Assembly: GCF_038237375.1 (NCBI RefSeq)
Contig: NZ_CP151273.1
Span: 3,286,001 to 3,350,000, forward strand
Length of the DNA: 64,000 bases
Source: Alcaligenes sp. SDU_A2
Lineage (GTDB): Bacteria > Pseudomonadota > Gammaproteobacteria > Burkholderiales > Burkholderiaceae_B
Direction of reading: 5' to 3'
Every line of letters begins with the position of its first letter. The first letter of the stretch is position 1. The notes under the pieces are model-generated. The model was not told where the DNA came from and did no database searches. It was given only the letters and a program-made list of their open reading frames with translations. The translations under genes and the position numbers were made by a program. Shown piece after piece: positions 27,351 to 40,900 of the stretch.

Positions 27351-30300
27351 TCACACGTGACCACACACCGGCAAGTCCGCCAGAACACCTTGGCATTGGC
27401 CCGGCCCTGCCTGGCACAGCACCTGAATGTCCGCCAGCAAGGCAGACGAACGGATAATGCTGCCATGATCGTCCTGTGGCAGCAGAACCTGGACATGGTG
27501 TTCGCTGCGCATCCAGCTCGTAAATTCGGCGGCATTGGCATCCGATCCTGCCCACCAAAGATAGGCCGGAGCCTGCAGGTTGACCCCTGGGCAGCGCACG
27601 GAACGCGCTTGATACAAGAGCCAGGACGTCAGGCACAGATCAGCCAGCTCCGTATCACCGAGTCGCGCCAAACCACTGAGACGATTGGGGGGATGCTGCT
27701 CTCTGACATGTCGGGTCATCCGGGCAATGCCAGTCTGATCTGGCTGGGCATGCGCCAGCCACCGCATCACATCAGCATCCGCCAACACGTTTTCATGCCG
27801 GTCCGGATCAACCAGCGCCAGAAGATACTCATGCGCAAAGCGCGGAAAATCGACATCCAGCTCGTCCAGCGCCTGAATGTACGGATCAATGGCTCCGACC
27901 CATGCCACTTGCCGACCTTGCGACTCCAGCAATGCGGCAACCTGAAATGCCAGTGCGCCACCCAAGGACCAACCGGCAATCTTCACAGGCCCGACGGGCT
28001 GATGCTCCTGAATCGTTCGTGCATGCATAGCGGCAATATCGTGCAGGTTTCCTGGCACATGACGGCTTTCCAAAGGCAGCCCGATCACGGGACATGTCTG
28101 CGCCAGAGTCTGGCCCACAGAAAAATAATCCAGCACACTGCCTCTGCCGTCATGAATCATGAATAACGCCGGTATCTCGTGCGCACACTGATTCAAGGCA
28201 ATCGTACGGCTACTCGTGCTTTGTGCAGCGGCGTACGCCGCCACCGTCTGAGTTCTGAGCAAGGTAGCCAAGTCACCGGCTATGCCCAGATTACGCTTAC
28301 CGATTTCCCCAACCAGGCTCAATGCCAGCAGCGAATGCCCGCCCAGCTCGAAAAAATTGTCCTGACGGCCCACACGCTCCACGCCCAGCACCTGCGCCCA
28401 AATCGACGCCAGCACCGTTTCCAGTTCGCCCTGCGGCGCTTCGTACTCCTGACTGCCGACAAACTGCGGCTCGGGCAACGCCTTGCGGTCGATCTTGCCG
28501 TTAGCATTCAAGGGCAAGGCGTCCAGCACCATGATCACCGAAGGCACCATGTAGTCCGGCAAACGCTGCGCTAACTGATCACGTAGCTCCTGACCCAGCA
28601 GGCCCTCGCCCGACACATAGCCCACCAACTGCGCGCCCTGCGGCCCTTCACGGGCCACCACTACCGCTTCGCGTACCCCGTCCAGCGCCAACAAGCCAGA
28701 CTCCACCTCGCCCAGCTCGATACGGAAACCGCGCACCTTGACCTGATGGTCCAGACGGCCCAGGTACTCCAGCTGACCCTGCCCATTCCAGCGCACCAGA
28801 TCGCCCGTGCGGTACAGCCGTCCGCCGTCCGCGCCGAACGGATCAGCCACAAAGCGCTCCGCGCTCAAGTCCGGCCGGTTCTGGTAGCCGCGTGCCAAGC
28901 CCAGACCACCCAGATACAACTCGCCCGCCACCCCGACCGGCACCGGCTGCAAGTAGCCATCCAGTACCCGGCAGCACGTCTCGTTGATCGGAACACCCAG
29001 CGGCACCTGAGCGGCCTGCACCGCCTGCGCGTCCACCCGAGCGCACACCGCAAAGGTCGTGCATTCGGTCGGCCCATAGCCATTGATCAGCACCGTCTGT
29101 TCGGCTGCGCTGATCAGCCGCTGCGCATGCGGCAAGGACATTGCCTCCCCACCACTGAGCAACTGGCGCAAGCGGCCCAGCGCCTGCGGCGCTTCGTCCT
29201 GCATCCGATTAAACAAGGCGGCCGTCAGCCAGGCCGTATCAACCTGACCGCGCTCGATCACCTGACCCAAACGGGCATAGTCCAGCAAGCCCGCCGGGGC
29301 CTGCACCAGCGTGCCACCATTGCACAAAGCTCCCCAGACCTCCAAGGTGGACGCGTCAAAACTGAGCGGCGCAAACTGCAACATCCGCACCGACTCGTCC
29401 AAACGAGCATAGTTGGCCTGATGCACTAGCCGGAACACCCCGTGGTGCGCGATCTCCACCCCCTTGGGCTGGCCCGTGGAGCCGGAGGTGTACATCACAT
29501 ACGCCAGATTGTGGGCGTGCACCGCCACAGACGGGTTATCCGTGCCGCACCCCTGCGTGTCCAGGCAGTCCAGCAGCACGGGACGCACGGTGGCGGGCAG
29601 CCAGTCCAGACTGCCCGCGTCACTGCGCGTCAGCACAAAGCGCATCCCGCTGTCCTGCGCCATGTACCGCAAACGCTCGGGCGGGTAGTCCAGATCCAGC
29701 GGCACATAGGCCGCACCCACCTTCAAGATCGCCAGCACGGCGACGATCTGCGCCTGACTGCGCTCCAGCGCCAGCCCGATCTTGTCCTCCGGGCGCGCGC
29801 CCTGGGCCAGCAGGTAGTGCGCCAGCCGGTTGGCCTGTTCATTCAGTTGCGCGTAGCTTAGATCCGGGCCCGCGCCCGTCAACGCGATGCGCGCGCCCTG
29901 CCGCAGGGCCTGCGCCTCGAACAGCCGGTGGATCGGCTCGCACATCAAGGTGGGGGTATGGTGCGTGCCCAGACGCCCCAGCACGCTCAGTTCATCGTCA
30001 CCCAAGATCTGAACTGTACGGATCGGCTGCGACACATCGGTGGACAACACCAGCAATAATTGCTGCAACGCCTTTTGTGTATACAAGGCCAGTTGATCTG
30101 CCTTGCCCGCAATGGCGGCCTGTACATCCAGGGAAAACACTACACCATCATCATTCACCGAGACAGTCACGGGATAGTTGCTGCGTTCCTGCCCGCCCAG
30201 CACCTGCATGCCTTCCCAGGCCGCGGCCTGCTCGTGCGCCTGTGGGGCGATGTAGCGATAATTCAGCATCGAGGTGAACAGCGGCACCCCGGCCGCCACC

Positions 30301-33300
30301 GCACTGCACTGCTGGGCCTGCGACAGACTGGCATGCTCGTGCGCCATCAACTCGCTCAGGCAGCGGTGCGTCTGCTGCAAGGCGGCGCTGGCCGTGCCAT
30401 TTTGCAGATCGATGCACACCGGCAAGGTGTTGATGAACATGCCCATCGCCTGATCTATGCCTTGGCCACCCTGCATGCGACCGAACAGCACCGTGCCAAA
30501 CACCGGGCGACTCTGGCCGCTGGTGGCCAACAGCACCAGCGCCCACGCCAGGTGGAACACGCTGGCCGCACTGACCGCCTGACGACGCGCCAGATCGCGG
30601 ATGGAGCGGGACAGCTCGGGCGGCAACGGCAACGAGACCTCCTGCACCGCACGGCCATCGCCCTGCACATCCAGCACCCCGAACGGGGCGGTCGGCTCGT
30701 CGATCTCGCCCAGCATCCGGCTAAAGAAGGCTCGGTGAGCCTCCTCGTCCGCACCCAACACGGACTGGGCCACAAAGTTGCGGAACGGCACTACCGCAGG
30801 CAAGGCGTCGAACCGCTCTTGCTGGATCAGGCTGATTTCCTGAACCATGCGCTCCAAGGTGGTGTGATCACTGATCAGGTGGTGCAGCACCACTTGCAAC
30901 AGATACCGACCCCGAACCGCGGTTTGTGCGGTATCGCTCAACGCCTGCGCTGTCTTATCCGCGATCTCGTCCCCTAAGCTGGACTGGATATCATGAACCG
31001 GGATACGCGCCTGTCCATCTCTTAAATCATGCACCAGATCATGATCTGGATCGTGTACGGCCAACACATCGATCATGGGCGCACGGCGCACATCCAGACG
31101 ATACTGGCCCGTGCGAGTCAGGGCTTGCAATTGGGTTTGTGCATCCTGCCCCGGCTGCAAGGTAGGCCACTGAATCTGCACCCGCGCGCGGCGCTGCACC
31201 ACCTGCACCGGATCGGCCACCCCTTCCCAATGCACCGAGGTGCGCAAAATATCGTGCCGGGCAATCACCTGATTCAGGCTGTCCACAAAGCGTTCCAGGC
31301 GCGCGCGGCTGTCAAAAGCCAGCAGCGTCGGTGTCACGTATGCATCACGCTCGGCATCAAGCAAGTGATGAAACAACATGCCTTGTTGCAAGGGTGCCAG
31401 CGGATAGATGTCCTGGATCTGCGCCATGCCGCCGGGCACTTGCTGGGCCAGCGCGGCGATCTCGGCAGAACTCAGGGCCACCAGCGGCAACATGTCGGGC
31501 GTGATCGCCGTGCAATCGGCCGGGATGCCGTTCGCGGGCACCACACAATCCTTAACCGGCTGCGCCTGCGACACGGCCTGCGCAAACGCGCTCAGCACCG
31601 GATGCTGGAACACGGTGCGCACCTGCGCCACGATGCCGGCCGCGCGTTGCCGCTCGATCAGGCTCAATGCCAGCAAGGAATGCCCGCCCAGCTCGAAGAA
31701 GTTGTCCTGACGGCCCACCCGCTCTACGCCCAGCACCTGCGCCCAGATCGACGCCAGCGCCGTCTCCAATTCGCCCTGCGGCGCTTCATAGTCCTGGCTG
31801 CCTGCAAACTGCGGCTCGGGCAACGCCTTGCGGTCGATCTTGCCGTTGGCGTTCAAGGGCAAGGCATCCAACACCATGATTACCGCAGGCACCATGTAGT
31901 CCGGCAGACGCTGCGCCAATTGTTCGCGCAATTGTTGGCCCAAGATCATCGAACCTGGAGCGCCACCACCACCGACAAGTTCGTGATCCGCCGGGTCAAG
32001 ATCGGTAGTTTGCGAGTTCAGTACGCCCTGACCCACTGCGCCCTGGCCCAACAGACCCTCGCCCGACACATAGCCCACCAGTTGCGCGCCCTGCGGCCCC
32101 TCGCGGGCCACCACCACCGCTTCGCGCACCCCGTCCAGCGCCAATAACTGGGACTCCACCTCGCCCAGCTCGATACGGAAACCACGCACCTTGACCTGAT
32201 GGTCCAGACGGCCCAGGTACTCCAGCTGACCCTGCGCATTCCAGCGCACCAGATCGCCCGTGCGGTACAGCCGCCCGCCGTCCGCCCCGAACGGATCGGC
32301 CACAAAGCGCTCCGCGCTCAGCTCCGCCCGGTTTTGATAACCGCGTGCCAGCAGATCCCCGCCTATATACAACTCGCCCTGCACGCCGGCAGGCACCAGA
32401 TTCAAGGAGCCATCCAGCACATAGGCTTGGGTCGCATCGATCGGGCGGCCGATAGGCACCGGCGTGCGACCATCATCCTGGCACGTCCAGCGTGTTACAT
32501 GTATCGTCGTCTCGGTCGGTCCGTATAAGTTCTGTAAGACGCCCGCGCCCAGCCGCTGCACCGACAAGGACTGCACCGCCGCGCTGATCGCCTCGCCACC
32601 GCACATTACATGCCGCAGGCCGGGCACCTGCTCGCCGCATTGCGCCAAAAAGGCTTGCAGCATCAGCGGCACGAAATTGACGGTCGTAATCCGATGCTGC
32701 TCGATCAGGTCAAAAATACGCTGCGGGTCGCGATGGTCGCCCGGACGGGCGATCACCAGCCGCACACCGCAGCTCAAGGGCCAAAAAATCTCCCAGCACG
32801 ACACATCGAAGCTGAACGGGGCCTTGTGCAGCACCGTGTCGTCCGTACCCAGCCCGTAGGTATGCTGCATCCAGCCCATGCACTGCGACAGCGCCCGGTG
32901 ACGCACCGCCACCCCCTTGGGCAGGCCCGTGGAACCGGAGGTGTAGATCAAATAGGCCAACTGTTCGCCGTGCACCGCCACCGCCGGGCAGTCCGGGCGA
33001 TACGCGCCGCTATCGAGCCGGTCCACCAGCACCAGACTGACGTCTGCCGGACGCCAGGCCGAGGTGTCCACCCCGCTGCGGCTCAACAACAAACCCATGC
33101 CGCTGTCCTGCGCCATATAGCCCAGGCGCTCGGGCGGGTAGTCCAGGTCCAGCGGCACGTATGCCGCCCCGGCCTTGAGCACCGCCAGTATCCCCACCAC
33201 CATCTCCAGCGAACGCTCCAGCGCAATGCCCACCCGGTCTTCGGGCCGCACCCCGCGCGCGATCAAGGCATGCGCCAGTCGATTGGCCTGCGCCTCCAAT

Positions 33301-34928
33301 TCACCGTAGGACAGACGCTGTCCCTCGAACACCAGCGCCGGGGCGTCCGGTGTGGACTGCGCATGCATGCTGATCTGTGCGTGAACAGGGCTGGGAATCG
33401 CCCCCGAATCTCTGCCCGTTCCCCACACGCTCAATTCGCGCGATTGCTCCGGGGCCATCAGTGCAAGACTACCCACCGGACAATCGGGAGACGCCAGCAC
33501 GGCCTCCAATATGCGCTGATACTGCCCGCAAAACCTGGCCACCGTATCCGGATGGAACAGCTCCTGCGCGTATGAGCAGGTCACCATCAAGGTACCATCC
33601 TGCGTTTCTTGCGTGTTCAGCACCAACTCGAACTGAGCCTGCTGGCTGGCCAGCGGATAGCCCTGCAAGGACAAAGCCGGTAAAGACACTTTTTCCAAAC
33701 CCTTGCTTTGCACCAGGTGATTGAACATCACCTGAAACAAAGGATTGACCCCGAACAGGCGTTCTGGCTGCAGCGCCTGCACCAGTTGTTCAAATGGCAA
33801 GTCCGGATACGCCTGCGCCTGCAACAAGGTGTCTTTGACCGTAGACACAACGCTGCGCAGGCTGGCGCGTGGATCGAAGCAATGGCGCAGCACGTGCGTA
33901 TTGGCAAAAAAACCGATAAGCCCTTCCGTCTCCGGACGGGTACGGTTACTGAACGGTATGCCGATCCGGATATCTTCCAGACCGGTATAGCGATACAGCA
34001 GCACCTGAAATCCGGCCAGCAATACCGTGAACAAGGTCATCTGCTCTTGCGCGCAGAACGAACGCAGCGCTGCCGCCAATTCCGTCGGCAAGGTCAGGTG
34101 ATGACCGGCAACGGTATAACGGCCATCCTGACGGCGCGGCCCGTCTGCGGGAAGCTGCAAGACAGGTTGCGGCTCGCCCAGTCGGGCGGTCCAATAATGC
34201 AGTTGCCGCTGCCGTTCGCCCGCCTCCATCCAATGACGCTGCCATTGGGCATAGTCGGCATATTGAATCGGCAAGGGGTCCAGCACCGGCACCTTGCCCT
34301 GCGAGAGAGCATGGTAGCTCTGTACCCATTCGCCCAGCAGTTGCTGCAAAGACCCATCGTCGGCCACGATGTGATGCACCACCACGAGCAAAATATGTGT
34401 CTGTTCATCCGTTCGGATCAAGCCGATCCGCAACAAAGGCCCATGCTCCAGATCGAAGGGCCTTAACTGCCAGCGGCTTAGCGCATCCTGCACGCACGCG
34501 TCTCTGTCCGACAGGGGAACGCCGCTCAGGTCCTGCTCATCAACGGCCACAGGTGCCACGGGCTGCGGATACTGCCTTGCCTGACCATCGGCGCCGGCTG
34601 CAAACACCGTGCGTAGTTGAGCATGCCGCTCGACCAGAAAGTCAAAACTGCGCTGCAGGACAGCGCGGTCCAAACGCCCCTGCAATTGCAAAGCACTGCT
34701 TAAATGATAGGCGCTGCTGTCCCGATCCAGTTCCCATAAAAACCATTGCTGCTGCTGCGCATAAGAGACGGCGCAACCATCGGGTCCGACCTGCCCACCG
34801 GCCACAATCGGAAACTGTTCGTAGCCTTGCCCCTGTTCCTGGACCTTGGCATAGAATTTTTTCTGTTGCGCGGGAGCAAGCGTCGCAAACCGTTCCGCCA
34901 ACTGCATCAACACGCTTTTATTCATCAT
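27351..34928 (-). CDS. Siderophore NRPS 3: C-A-PCP-C-A-PCP-TE (terminating)
   Basis: A 2525-residue synthetase that adds the last two residues and releases the product. Order: docking-like helix (residues 1-35); C1 (HHIVADDGS at 185, LCL-like); A1 (about 517-1045); PCP1 (Ser1084); C2 (HHLISDHTT at 1349, dual condensation/epimerisation type); A2 (about 1653-2155); PCP2 (Ser2199); thioesterase with GWSLGG, Ser2321, and a late histidine in DDHGSII. By eye, against GrsA numbering, A1 has pocket residues DVWNMGLIH (Ser or hydroxyornithine clade) and A2 has DALWLGGTF (valine-like). A1 carries a 4-glycine version of the insertion seen in NRPS1. A2 is nearly all contained in a block of about 1.58 kb that appears identical to NRPS2. 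The start overlaps the end of NRPS2 by 11 bases, so translation is probably coupled. Confidence 0.93.
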   Translation of the reverse strand: MMNKSVLMQLAERFATLAPAQQKKFYAKVQEQGQGYEQFPIVAGGQVGPDGCAVSYAQQQQWFLWELDRDSSAYHLSSALQLQGRLDRAVLQRSFDFLVERHAQLRTVFAAGADGQARQYPQPVAPVAVDEQDLSGVPLSDRDACVQDALSRWQLRPFDLEHGPLLRIGLIRTDEQTHILLVVVHHIVADDGSLQQLLGEWVQSYHALSQGKVPVLDPLPIQYADYAQWQRHWMEAGERQRQLHYWTARLGEPQPVLQLPADGPRRQDGRYTVAGHHLTLPTELAAALRSFCAQEQMTLFTVLLAGFQVLLYRYTGLEDIRIGIPFSNRTRPETEGLIGFFANTHVLRHCFDPRASLRSVVSTVKDTLLQAQAYPDLPFEQLVQALQPERLFGVNPLFQVMFNHLVQSKGLEKVSLPALSLQGYPLASQQAQFELVLNTQETQDGTLMVTCSYAQELFHPDTVARFCGQYQRILEAVLASPDCPVGSLALMAPEQSRELSVWGTGRDSGAIPSPVHAQISMHAQSTPDAPALVFEGQRLSYGELEAQANRLAHALIARGVRPEDRVGIALERSLEMVVGILAVLKAGAAYVPLDLDYPPERLGYMAQDSGMGLLLSRSGVDTSAWRPADVSLVLVDRLDSGAYRPDCPAVAVHGEQLAYLIYTSGSTGLPKGVAVRHRALSQCMGWMQHTYGLGTDDTVLHKAPFSFDVSCWEIFWPLSCGVRLVIARPGDHRDPQRIFDLIEQHRITTVNFVPLMLQAFLAQCGEQVPGLRHVMCGGEAISAAVQSLSVQRLGAGVLQNLYGPTETTIHVTRWTCQDDGRTPVPIGRPIDATQAYVLDGSLNLVPAGVQGELYIGGDLLARGYQNRAELSAERFVADPFGADGGRLYRTGDLVRWNAQGQLEYLGRLDHQVKVRGFRIELGEVESQLLALDGVREAVVVAREGPQGAQLVGYVSGEGLLGQGAVGQGVLNSQTTDLDPADHELVGGGGAPGSMILGQQLREQLAQRLPDYMVPAVIMVLDALPLNANGKIDRKALPEPQFAGSQDYEAPQGELETALASIWAQVLGVERVGRQDNFFELGGHSLLALSLIERQRAAGIVAQVRTVFQHPVLSAFAQAVSQAQPVKDCVVPANGIPADCTAITPDMLPLVALSSAEIAALAQQVPGGMAQIQDIYPLAPLQQGMLFHHLLDAERDAYVTPTLLAFDSRARLERFVDSLNQVIARHDILRTSVHWEGVADPVQVVQRRARVQIQWPTLQPGQDAQTQLQALTRTGQYRLDVRRAPMIDVLAVHDPDHDLVHDLRDGQARIPVHDIQSSLGDEIADKTAQALSDTAQTAVRGRYLLQVVLHHLISDHTTLERMVQEISLIQQERFDALPAVVPFRNFVAQSVLGADEEAHRAFFSRMLGEIDEPTAPFGVLDVQGDGRAVQEVSLPLPPELSRSIRDLARRQAVSAASVFHLAWALVLLATSGQSRPVFGTVLFGRMQGGQGIDQAMGMFINTLPVCIDLQNGTASAALQQTHRCLSELMAHEHASLSQAQQCSAVAAGVPLFTSMLNYRYIAPQAHEQAAAWEGMQVLGGQERSNYPVTVSVNDDGVVFSLDVQAAIAGKADQLALYTQKALQQLLLVLSTDVSQPIRTVQILGDDELSVLGRLGTHHTPTLMCEPIHRLFEAQALRQGARIALTGAGPDLSYAQLNEQANRLAHYLLAQGARPEDKIGLALERSQAQIVAVLAILKVGAAYVPLDLDYPPERLRYMAQDSGMRFVLTRSDAGSLDWLPATVRPVLLDCLDTQGCGTDNPSVAVHAHNLAYVMYTSGSTGQPKGVEIAHHGVFRLVHQANYARLDESVRMLQFAPLSFDASTLEVWGALCNGGTLVQAPAGLLDYARLGQVIERGQVDTAWLTAALFNRMQDEAPQALGRLRQLLSGGEAMSLPHAQRLISAAEQTVLINGYGPTECTTFAVCARVDAQAVQAAQVPLGVPINETCCRVLDGYLQPVPVGVAGELYLGGLGLARGYQNRPDLSAERFVADPFGADGGRLYRTGDLVRWNGQGQLEYLGRLDHQVKVRGFRIELGEVESGLLALDGVREAVVVAREGPQGAQLVGYVSGEGLLGQELRDQLAQRLPDYMVPSVIMVLDALPLNANGKIDRKALPEPQFVGSQEYEAPQGELETVLASIWAQVLGVERVGRQDNFFELGGHSLLALSLVGEIGKRNLGIAGDLATLLRTQTVAAYAAAQSTSSRTIALNQCAHEIPALFMIHDGRGSVLDYFSVGQTLAQTCPVIGLPLESRHVPGNLHDIAAMHARTIQEHQPVGPVKIAGWSLGGALAFQVAALLESQGRQVAWVGAIDPYIQALDELDVDFPRFAHEYLLALVDPDRHENVLADADVMRWLAHAQPDQTGIARMTRHVREQHPPNRLSGLARLGDTELADLCLTSWLLYQARSVRCPGVNLQAPAYLWWAGSDANAAEFTSWMRSEHHVQVLLPQDDHGSIIRSSALLADIQVLCQAGPGQCQGVLADLPVCGHV
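28381..29957 (-). repeat. A-domain duplicate, copy in NRPS3
   Basis: This 1,577-base block appears identical to 41717-43293 (constant offset 13,336). It covers the end of the PCP2 region and almost all of A2. At the left edge the copies differ at 28380/41716, and at the right edge at 29958/43294, which is the C-A linker; beyond that they diverge fully. Identity was checked over several stretches, not at every base. Confidence 0.85.
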
Positions 34929-37900
34929 TTACATCCAATAAAGAGTCCATGAACACATCCAGTTCGTGCATGGCATGGTGACTCTTGGCCTGCTGTTCCT
35001 GCCCAGGCAAATGCTGCGCCAAAGCCTGGACACTCGGGGCCTGAAACAACTGGGACAAAGAAATCGGCAAAGCCAGTTGCTGCTTGATCTGATTGACGAT
35101 CTGCATCGCCAGCAGCGAATGCCCACCCAGCTCGAAGAAGTTGTCCCGGCGGCCCACGCGCTCTACGCCCAGCACCTGCGCCCAGATCGACGCCAGCGCC
35201 GTTTCCAGTTCGCCCTGCGGCGCTTCGTAGTCCTGACTGCCTACAAACTGCGGCTCGGGCAGCGCCTTGCGGTCGATCTTGCCGTTCGCATTCAAGGGCA
35301 AAGCATCCAGCACCATGATCACCGCAGGCACCATGTAGTCCGGCAAACGCTGCGCCAACTGATCGCGCAGCTCCTGACCCGACAGGCCCTCGCCCGACAC
35401 ATAAGCCACCAACTGCGCGCCCTGCGGCCCCTCGCGCACTACCACCACCGCTTCGCGCACCCCGTCCAGCGCCAACAAGCCGGACTCCACTTCGCCCAGC
35501 TCGATACGAAAACCGCGCACCTTGACCTGATGGTCCAGACGCCCCAGATACTCCAATTGGCCTTGCGCATTCCAGCGCACCAGATCGCCCGTTCGGTACA
35601 GTCGCCCGCCACCCGCACCGAACGGATCGGCCACAAAGCGCTCCGCGCTCAGGTCCGGCCGGTTCTGATAACCGCGTGCCAGCAGATCCCCGCCTATGTA
35701 CAGCTCGCCCTCCACACCAACGGGGGCCAGGTTGAGCTGCCTGTCCAATATGTACAAGCGCCGCTCCGCCAGCCCGGTGCCGATAGGCATATGTTTCGGC
35801 AAAGGCAGACTGCCCTGCACATACTGCGTGCAATCGAACAAGGTCGCGGTCACGGTGGCTTCGGTCGGACCGTAGGCATTGAGCAGGCGAACATGTTCAA
35901 GCCCTGCGGAGCGCCAACTGACCAGCGCCTCGGGCGGCATCGCCTCGCCACCCGCCAGCACCTGCCGCAAGCGGCCGTAATCCCGTTGCCCTTGTCGGGC
36001 AAAGTCATGAACCAGCACGGTCCAATGCGCCGCCGTCAAGTCCAGCACCGTAATGTGCTGGCTGATCAACTGCTCGTAAAAGGTCACGCTGTCCCAGACC
36101 TCGCGGCCACGCACCAGCATGCTGCCACCCGCGGTCAGGATCGGAAAAACCTGCTCCACAAAAGCATCAAAATTGATGGTCGAAAACTGCAGGACACGGT
36201 CCTGCCCGGTCAAGCCATAGGCATCGCGGGCCACCGCGCTCTGCACCGCCAGATCCCGATGCGTCATCGCCACGCCCTTGGGCGTGCCCGTCGAACCCGA
36301 GGTGTAGATGATGTATGCCAGGTTATCGCCATGCAGCGGCACCACAGGTGCATCGCCAGGGTGCCCGTCCACATCAAGGGCATCCAGCTTGAGCACCCGC
36401 ACGCCGGATAAGGTAGCAAAAACATGATCCGAGGCACTGTCTGTCAGGACATACGTCATGCCGCTGTCATGCACGATATGCGCCAGGCGATCCTGCGGAT
36501 AATCCGGGTCCAGCGGTACATACACGCCACCCGCCTTCAGAATCGCCAGCACCGCCACAATCATGTCAGCCGAGCGTTCCACGGCCAGGCCCACCGCGCT
36601 TTCCGGACGCACGCCCTGTGCGATCAACGCATGCGCCAATTGATTGGCGCGTCGATTCAGCACCTGATAAGAGAGCGTCTCCCCTTGGCATAGCACAGCC
36701 GCCGCAGCGGGCTGGCCCTGGGCCTGGCGGTCAATCGTGACATGCACTGCTTCGGTATAGGCATAGGGCTGGATATTGCGGCCCAAGCTTAAAAGCTGAG
36801 CGCGCTCACCCTCGCCCACGACGGCATCGACCAGATCGGGCAGCGCACCCGCCTGCTCGATAAGCGCTTGCAGCGCACGCTCCATATAATCGACCATGCG
36901 CTGCGCACCTATCGCCTTGACGGCTTGTGCCTGCAAGACGAAATCCTGGCCCAGATCATCGACCGACAAATCAACGGGAAAGTTGGTGCGCTCCTGCCCG
37001 CCCAGCACCTGTATGCCTTCCCAGGCCAACTCCTGACCCAGCTCCTGCGGCGCAATGTAGCGATAATTCAGCATCGAGGTAAACAGCGGCACCCCGGCCG
37101 CCACCGCACTGCACTGCTGGGCCTGCGACAAGCTGGCATGCTCGTGCGCCATCAGCTCGCTCAGGCACCGGTGCGTCTGCTGCAAGGCGGCGCTGGCCGT
37201 GCCATTTTGCAGATCGATGCACACCGGCAAGGTGTTGATGAACATGCCCATCGCCTGATCTATGCCTTGGCCACCCTGCATACGACCGAACAGCACCGTG
37301 CCAAACACCGGGCGACTCTGGCCGCTGGTGGCCGACAGTACCAACGCCCACGCCAGGTGGAACATGCTGGCCGCGCTGACGGCCTGACGACGCGCCAGAT
37401 CGCGGATGGAGCGGGACAACTCAGGCGGCAACGGCAACGACACCTCCTGCACCGTACGGCCATCACCCTGCACATCCAGTACCCCGAACGGGGCAGTCGG
37501 CTCGTCGATATCGCCCAGCATCCGGCTAAAGAAGGCCCGATGCGCGGACTCGTCTGCACCCAACACGGACTGGGCCACAAAATTGCGGAACGGCACCACT
37601 GCGGGCAAGGCATCGAACCGCTCTTGCTGGATCAGGCTGATTTCCTGAACAATCCGCTCCAGCGTAGTGTGATCGCCAATCAAGTGATGCAAGACCACCT
37701 GCAACAAGCACGGACCCGACGTGTCATCCTGCAAGGCCTTATCGGCCGGGTCATGCGCGGCCAACACATCAATCATGGGTGCGCGGCGCACATCCAGGCG
37801 ATACTGCCCGGTGTGGGTCAGGGCTTGCAGTTGGGCTTGCGCATCCTGCCCCGCCTGCAGCGTGGGCCACTGAATCTGCACCTGCGCGCGGCGCTGCACC

Positions 37901-40900
37901 ACCTGCACCGGGTCGGCCACCCCTTCCCAATGCACCGAGGTGCGCAAAATGTCGTGCCGGGCAATCACCTGATTCAGGCTGTCCACAAAGCGTTCCAGAC
38001 GCGCACGGCTATCAAAGGCCAGCAAGGTGGGCGTCACATATGCATCGCGCTCGGCATCGAGCAAGTGATGGAACAACATGCCTTGCTGCAACGGGGCCAG
38101 CGGATAGATGTCCTGGATCTGCGCCATGCCGCCGGGCACCTGCTGCGCAATCGCGGCGATCTCGGCAGAACTCAAAGCCACCAGCGGCAACATGTCGGGT
38201 GTGATCGCCGTGCAATCGGCCGGAATGCCGTTCGCGGGCACCACGACATCGTGCACCGGCTGCGCCTGCGACACGGCCTGCGCAAACGCGCTCAGCACCG
38301 GATGCTGGAACACGGTGCGCACCTGCGCCACGATACCAGCGGCACGTTGCCGCTCGATCAGGCTCAATGCCAGCAGCGAATGCCCGCCCAGCTCGAAGAA
38401 ATTGTCGTAACGACCCACGCGATCCACACCCAGCACCTGCGCCCAGATCGACGCCAACGCCATTTCCAGCTCACCCTGCGGCGCTTCGTAGTCCTGACCA
38501 CCGACAAACTGCGGCTCGGGCAGCGCCTTGCGGTCGATCTTGCCGTTGGAACTCAAGGGCAAGGTATCCAACACCACGATGGCACTAGGCACCATATAGT
38601 CCGGCAAGGTCTGCGACATACGCTGACGCAAGGCAGCAACATCCAACTGGACGCCGGACTTGGCGGACACATAGGCCAGCAGCACCGCGCCCATCTTGCC
38701 CGGATGAGCAACCACAACGGCCTCGCGCACCCCGTCCAGCGCCAACAAGCCAGACTCCACCTCGCCCAGCTCGATACGGAAACCGCGCACCTTGACCTGA
38801 TGGTCCAGACGCCCCAGGTACTCCAGCTGACCCTGCGCGTTCCAACGCACCAGATCGCCCGTGCGGTACAGCCGCCCGCCGTCCGCTCCGAACGGATCGG
38901 CCACAAAGCGCTCGGCACTCAAGTCGGCCCGATTCTCGTATGCCCGTGCCAAGGGCAAGCCGCCTAAGTAGAGTTCTCCCGCCGTCCCCTGGGGGATCAT
39001 ATTCAGAGCCCTATCAAGCACATAGCAAGTGGAATCGGCAATCGGCCTGCCGATAGGCACGACCCCCACAGCGTCGGGCTGACACTGCCAACTGGTGATA
39101 TCAATCGCCGCTTCGGTCGGTCCGTAAATGTTGTACAGATCGGCCCAGGGCAGGCGGGCCAGCACATCGTTCTGCACTTCTGCCGCCAAGGCTTCGCCAA
39201 TGCAGATAATCCGTTTCAGGCTACGACAATCTTCCACCACATCCCCGGCCATGAACGCCTGCAACATGGAAGGCACGAAGTGAATCGTGGTGATGCTGTG
39301 CTCACGAATCAAGGCCAACAGCCGCTGCGGGTCGCGATGATCGCCCGGATTGGCGATATGCAGCCTGGAGCCGTTGGTCAGAGGCCAGAACAGCTCCAGC
39401 AAAGACACATCAAAACTGATCGGTGTCTTTTGCAACACCACGTCCCGGCCCTCGGACCGAAACTCCTCTTCCATCCAGACCATCTGATTGGACAGCGCAT
39501 CGTGCGTATTGCCGACACCCTTGGGTCTGCCGGTCGACCCAGACGTATAAATCACATAAGCCAAGCTGTCCGGACGCACCGCCACGCCAGGGTTCAAGAT
39601 CGGTGCGCTGATCGCCGCCTGCGCCTGCAGCAAAATGACAGTCGCCGTTTCATCGCAAGGCAGCAGGGTCTGTAGATGAGGCTGGGTCAATAAAAGACGG
39701 ATGTCACTGTCCTGGATCATGAACGCCAGACGCTCTTGGGGCAGATCCGGGTCCAGCGGCACATAGGCCGCACCGGTTTTCAGGATGCCCAACAGGCCGA
39801 TCATCATTTCCAGCGAACGATCAACCGCAATCCCCACCTTGGACTCCAGCCCCACGCCGCGCCCCATCAAGTCGTGTGCCAGTTGATTGGCACGCGTGTT
39901 CAATTGCTCGTAGCTCAGGCTGCGCCCATCAAAAACCACAGCGATCCGATCGGGATGCAGCCGGGCTTGCTGCTCGAACATGATATGGGTCGGCACCAAA
40001 GAGGCGTAACGCCGCGTATTCACTCCCCACCGCATCATGGTCTGTCTGTCCTGCTCGGGCAGGACAGACACCATCTCCACAGGCTGCCGGCCCCCGGCCT
40101 CCAAAGACTGCACAAGGTGCTCTAGCGTTTGCATCACGTAATCGGCAATGCGCGCGGCACCAATCTGGCGCACCACATGCAAAGACAGGCTGAATGGGCC
40201 ATCGCTGCTGTCATTGACGGCTAACCCAATGGGATAGTTGGTTCGCTCTGCCACGGACAGCACCTGGACACCCTCCCACGCCGAACTCTGTCCATCGCCC
40301 AGCGACGCATCGTGCCTATAGTTCAGCAAGGCGCTAAACAGCGCCGTTCCCTCGGGCAGGCCGCTACAACGCTGCGCCAAGGCCAGACTGGCGCTTTCGT
40401 GATTCATCAGCGCCGTCAAGCTGGCATGGGTCTGTGTCAAAGCACGCGCGACAGACCCGCCCTCCAGATCGATCCGAACCGGCAAGGTGTTGATAAACAT
40501 CCCCAAAGCCTGGTCTATGCCCTGACCGCCCTGCATCCGCCCGAACAGCACCGTGCCAAACACCGGACGACTTTGCCCACTGGCTGCCGACACTACCAGC
40601 GCCCAAACCAGGTGGAACACACTGGCGGCGCTGACACCATAGGTTCGGGCGCACGTGCGGATACGGACGGCCAATTCATCAGGCAAGGCACGATGGACCT
40701 CCTCTACATCGCTGCCATTGCCCTGTATGTCCAGCAAACCGAACGGAGCCGTGGTCTCCTCCACGTCGCCCAGCATCTGCTTAAAAAAATTCCGATGCGT
40801 CTCCTCGTCCGCACCCAACACGGACTGCGCCACGAAATGACGAAACGGCACGACCGCCGGCAAGGCATCAAACCGCTCTTGCTGGATCAGCCCGATTTCA

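Noticed and set aside
36868-38967. Long plus-strand open frames across the NRPS genes
   Set aside because: They recur identically wherever NRPS domains are repeated and read as His/Gln/Arg-rich nonsense; they are shadows of the minus-strand synthetases.
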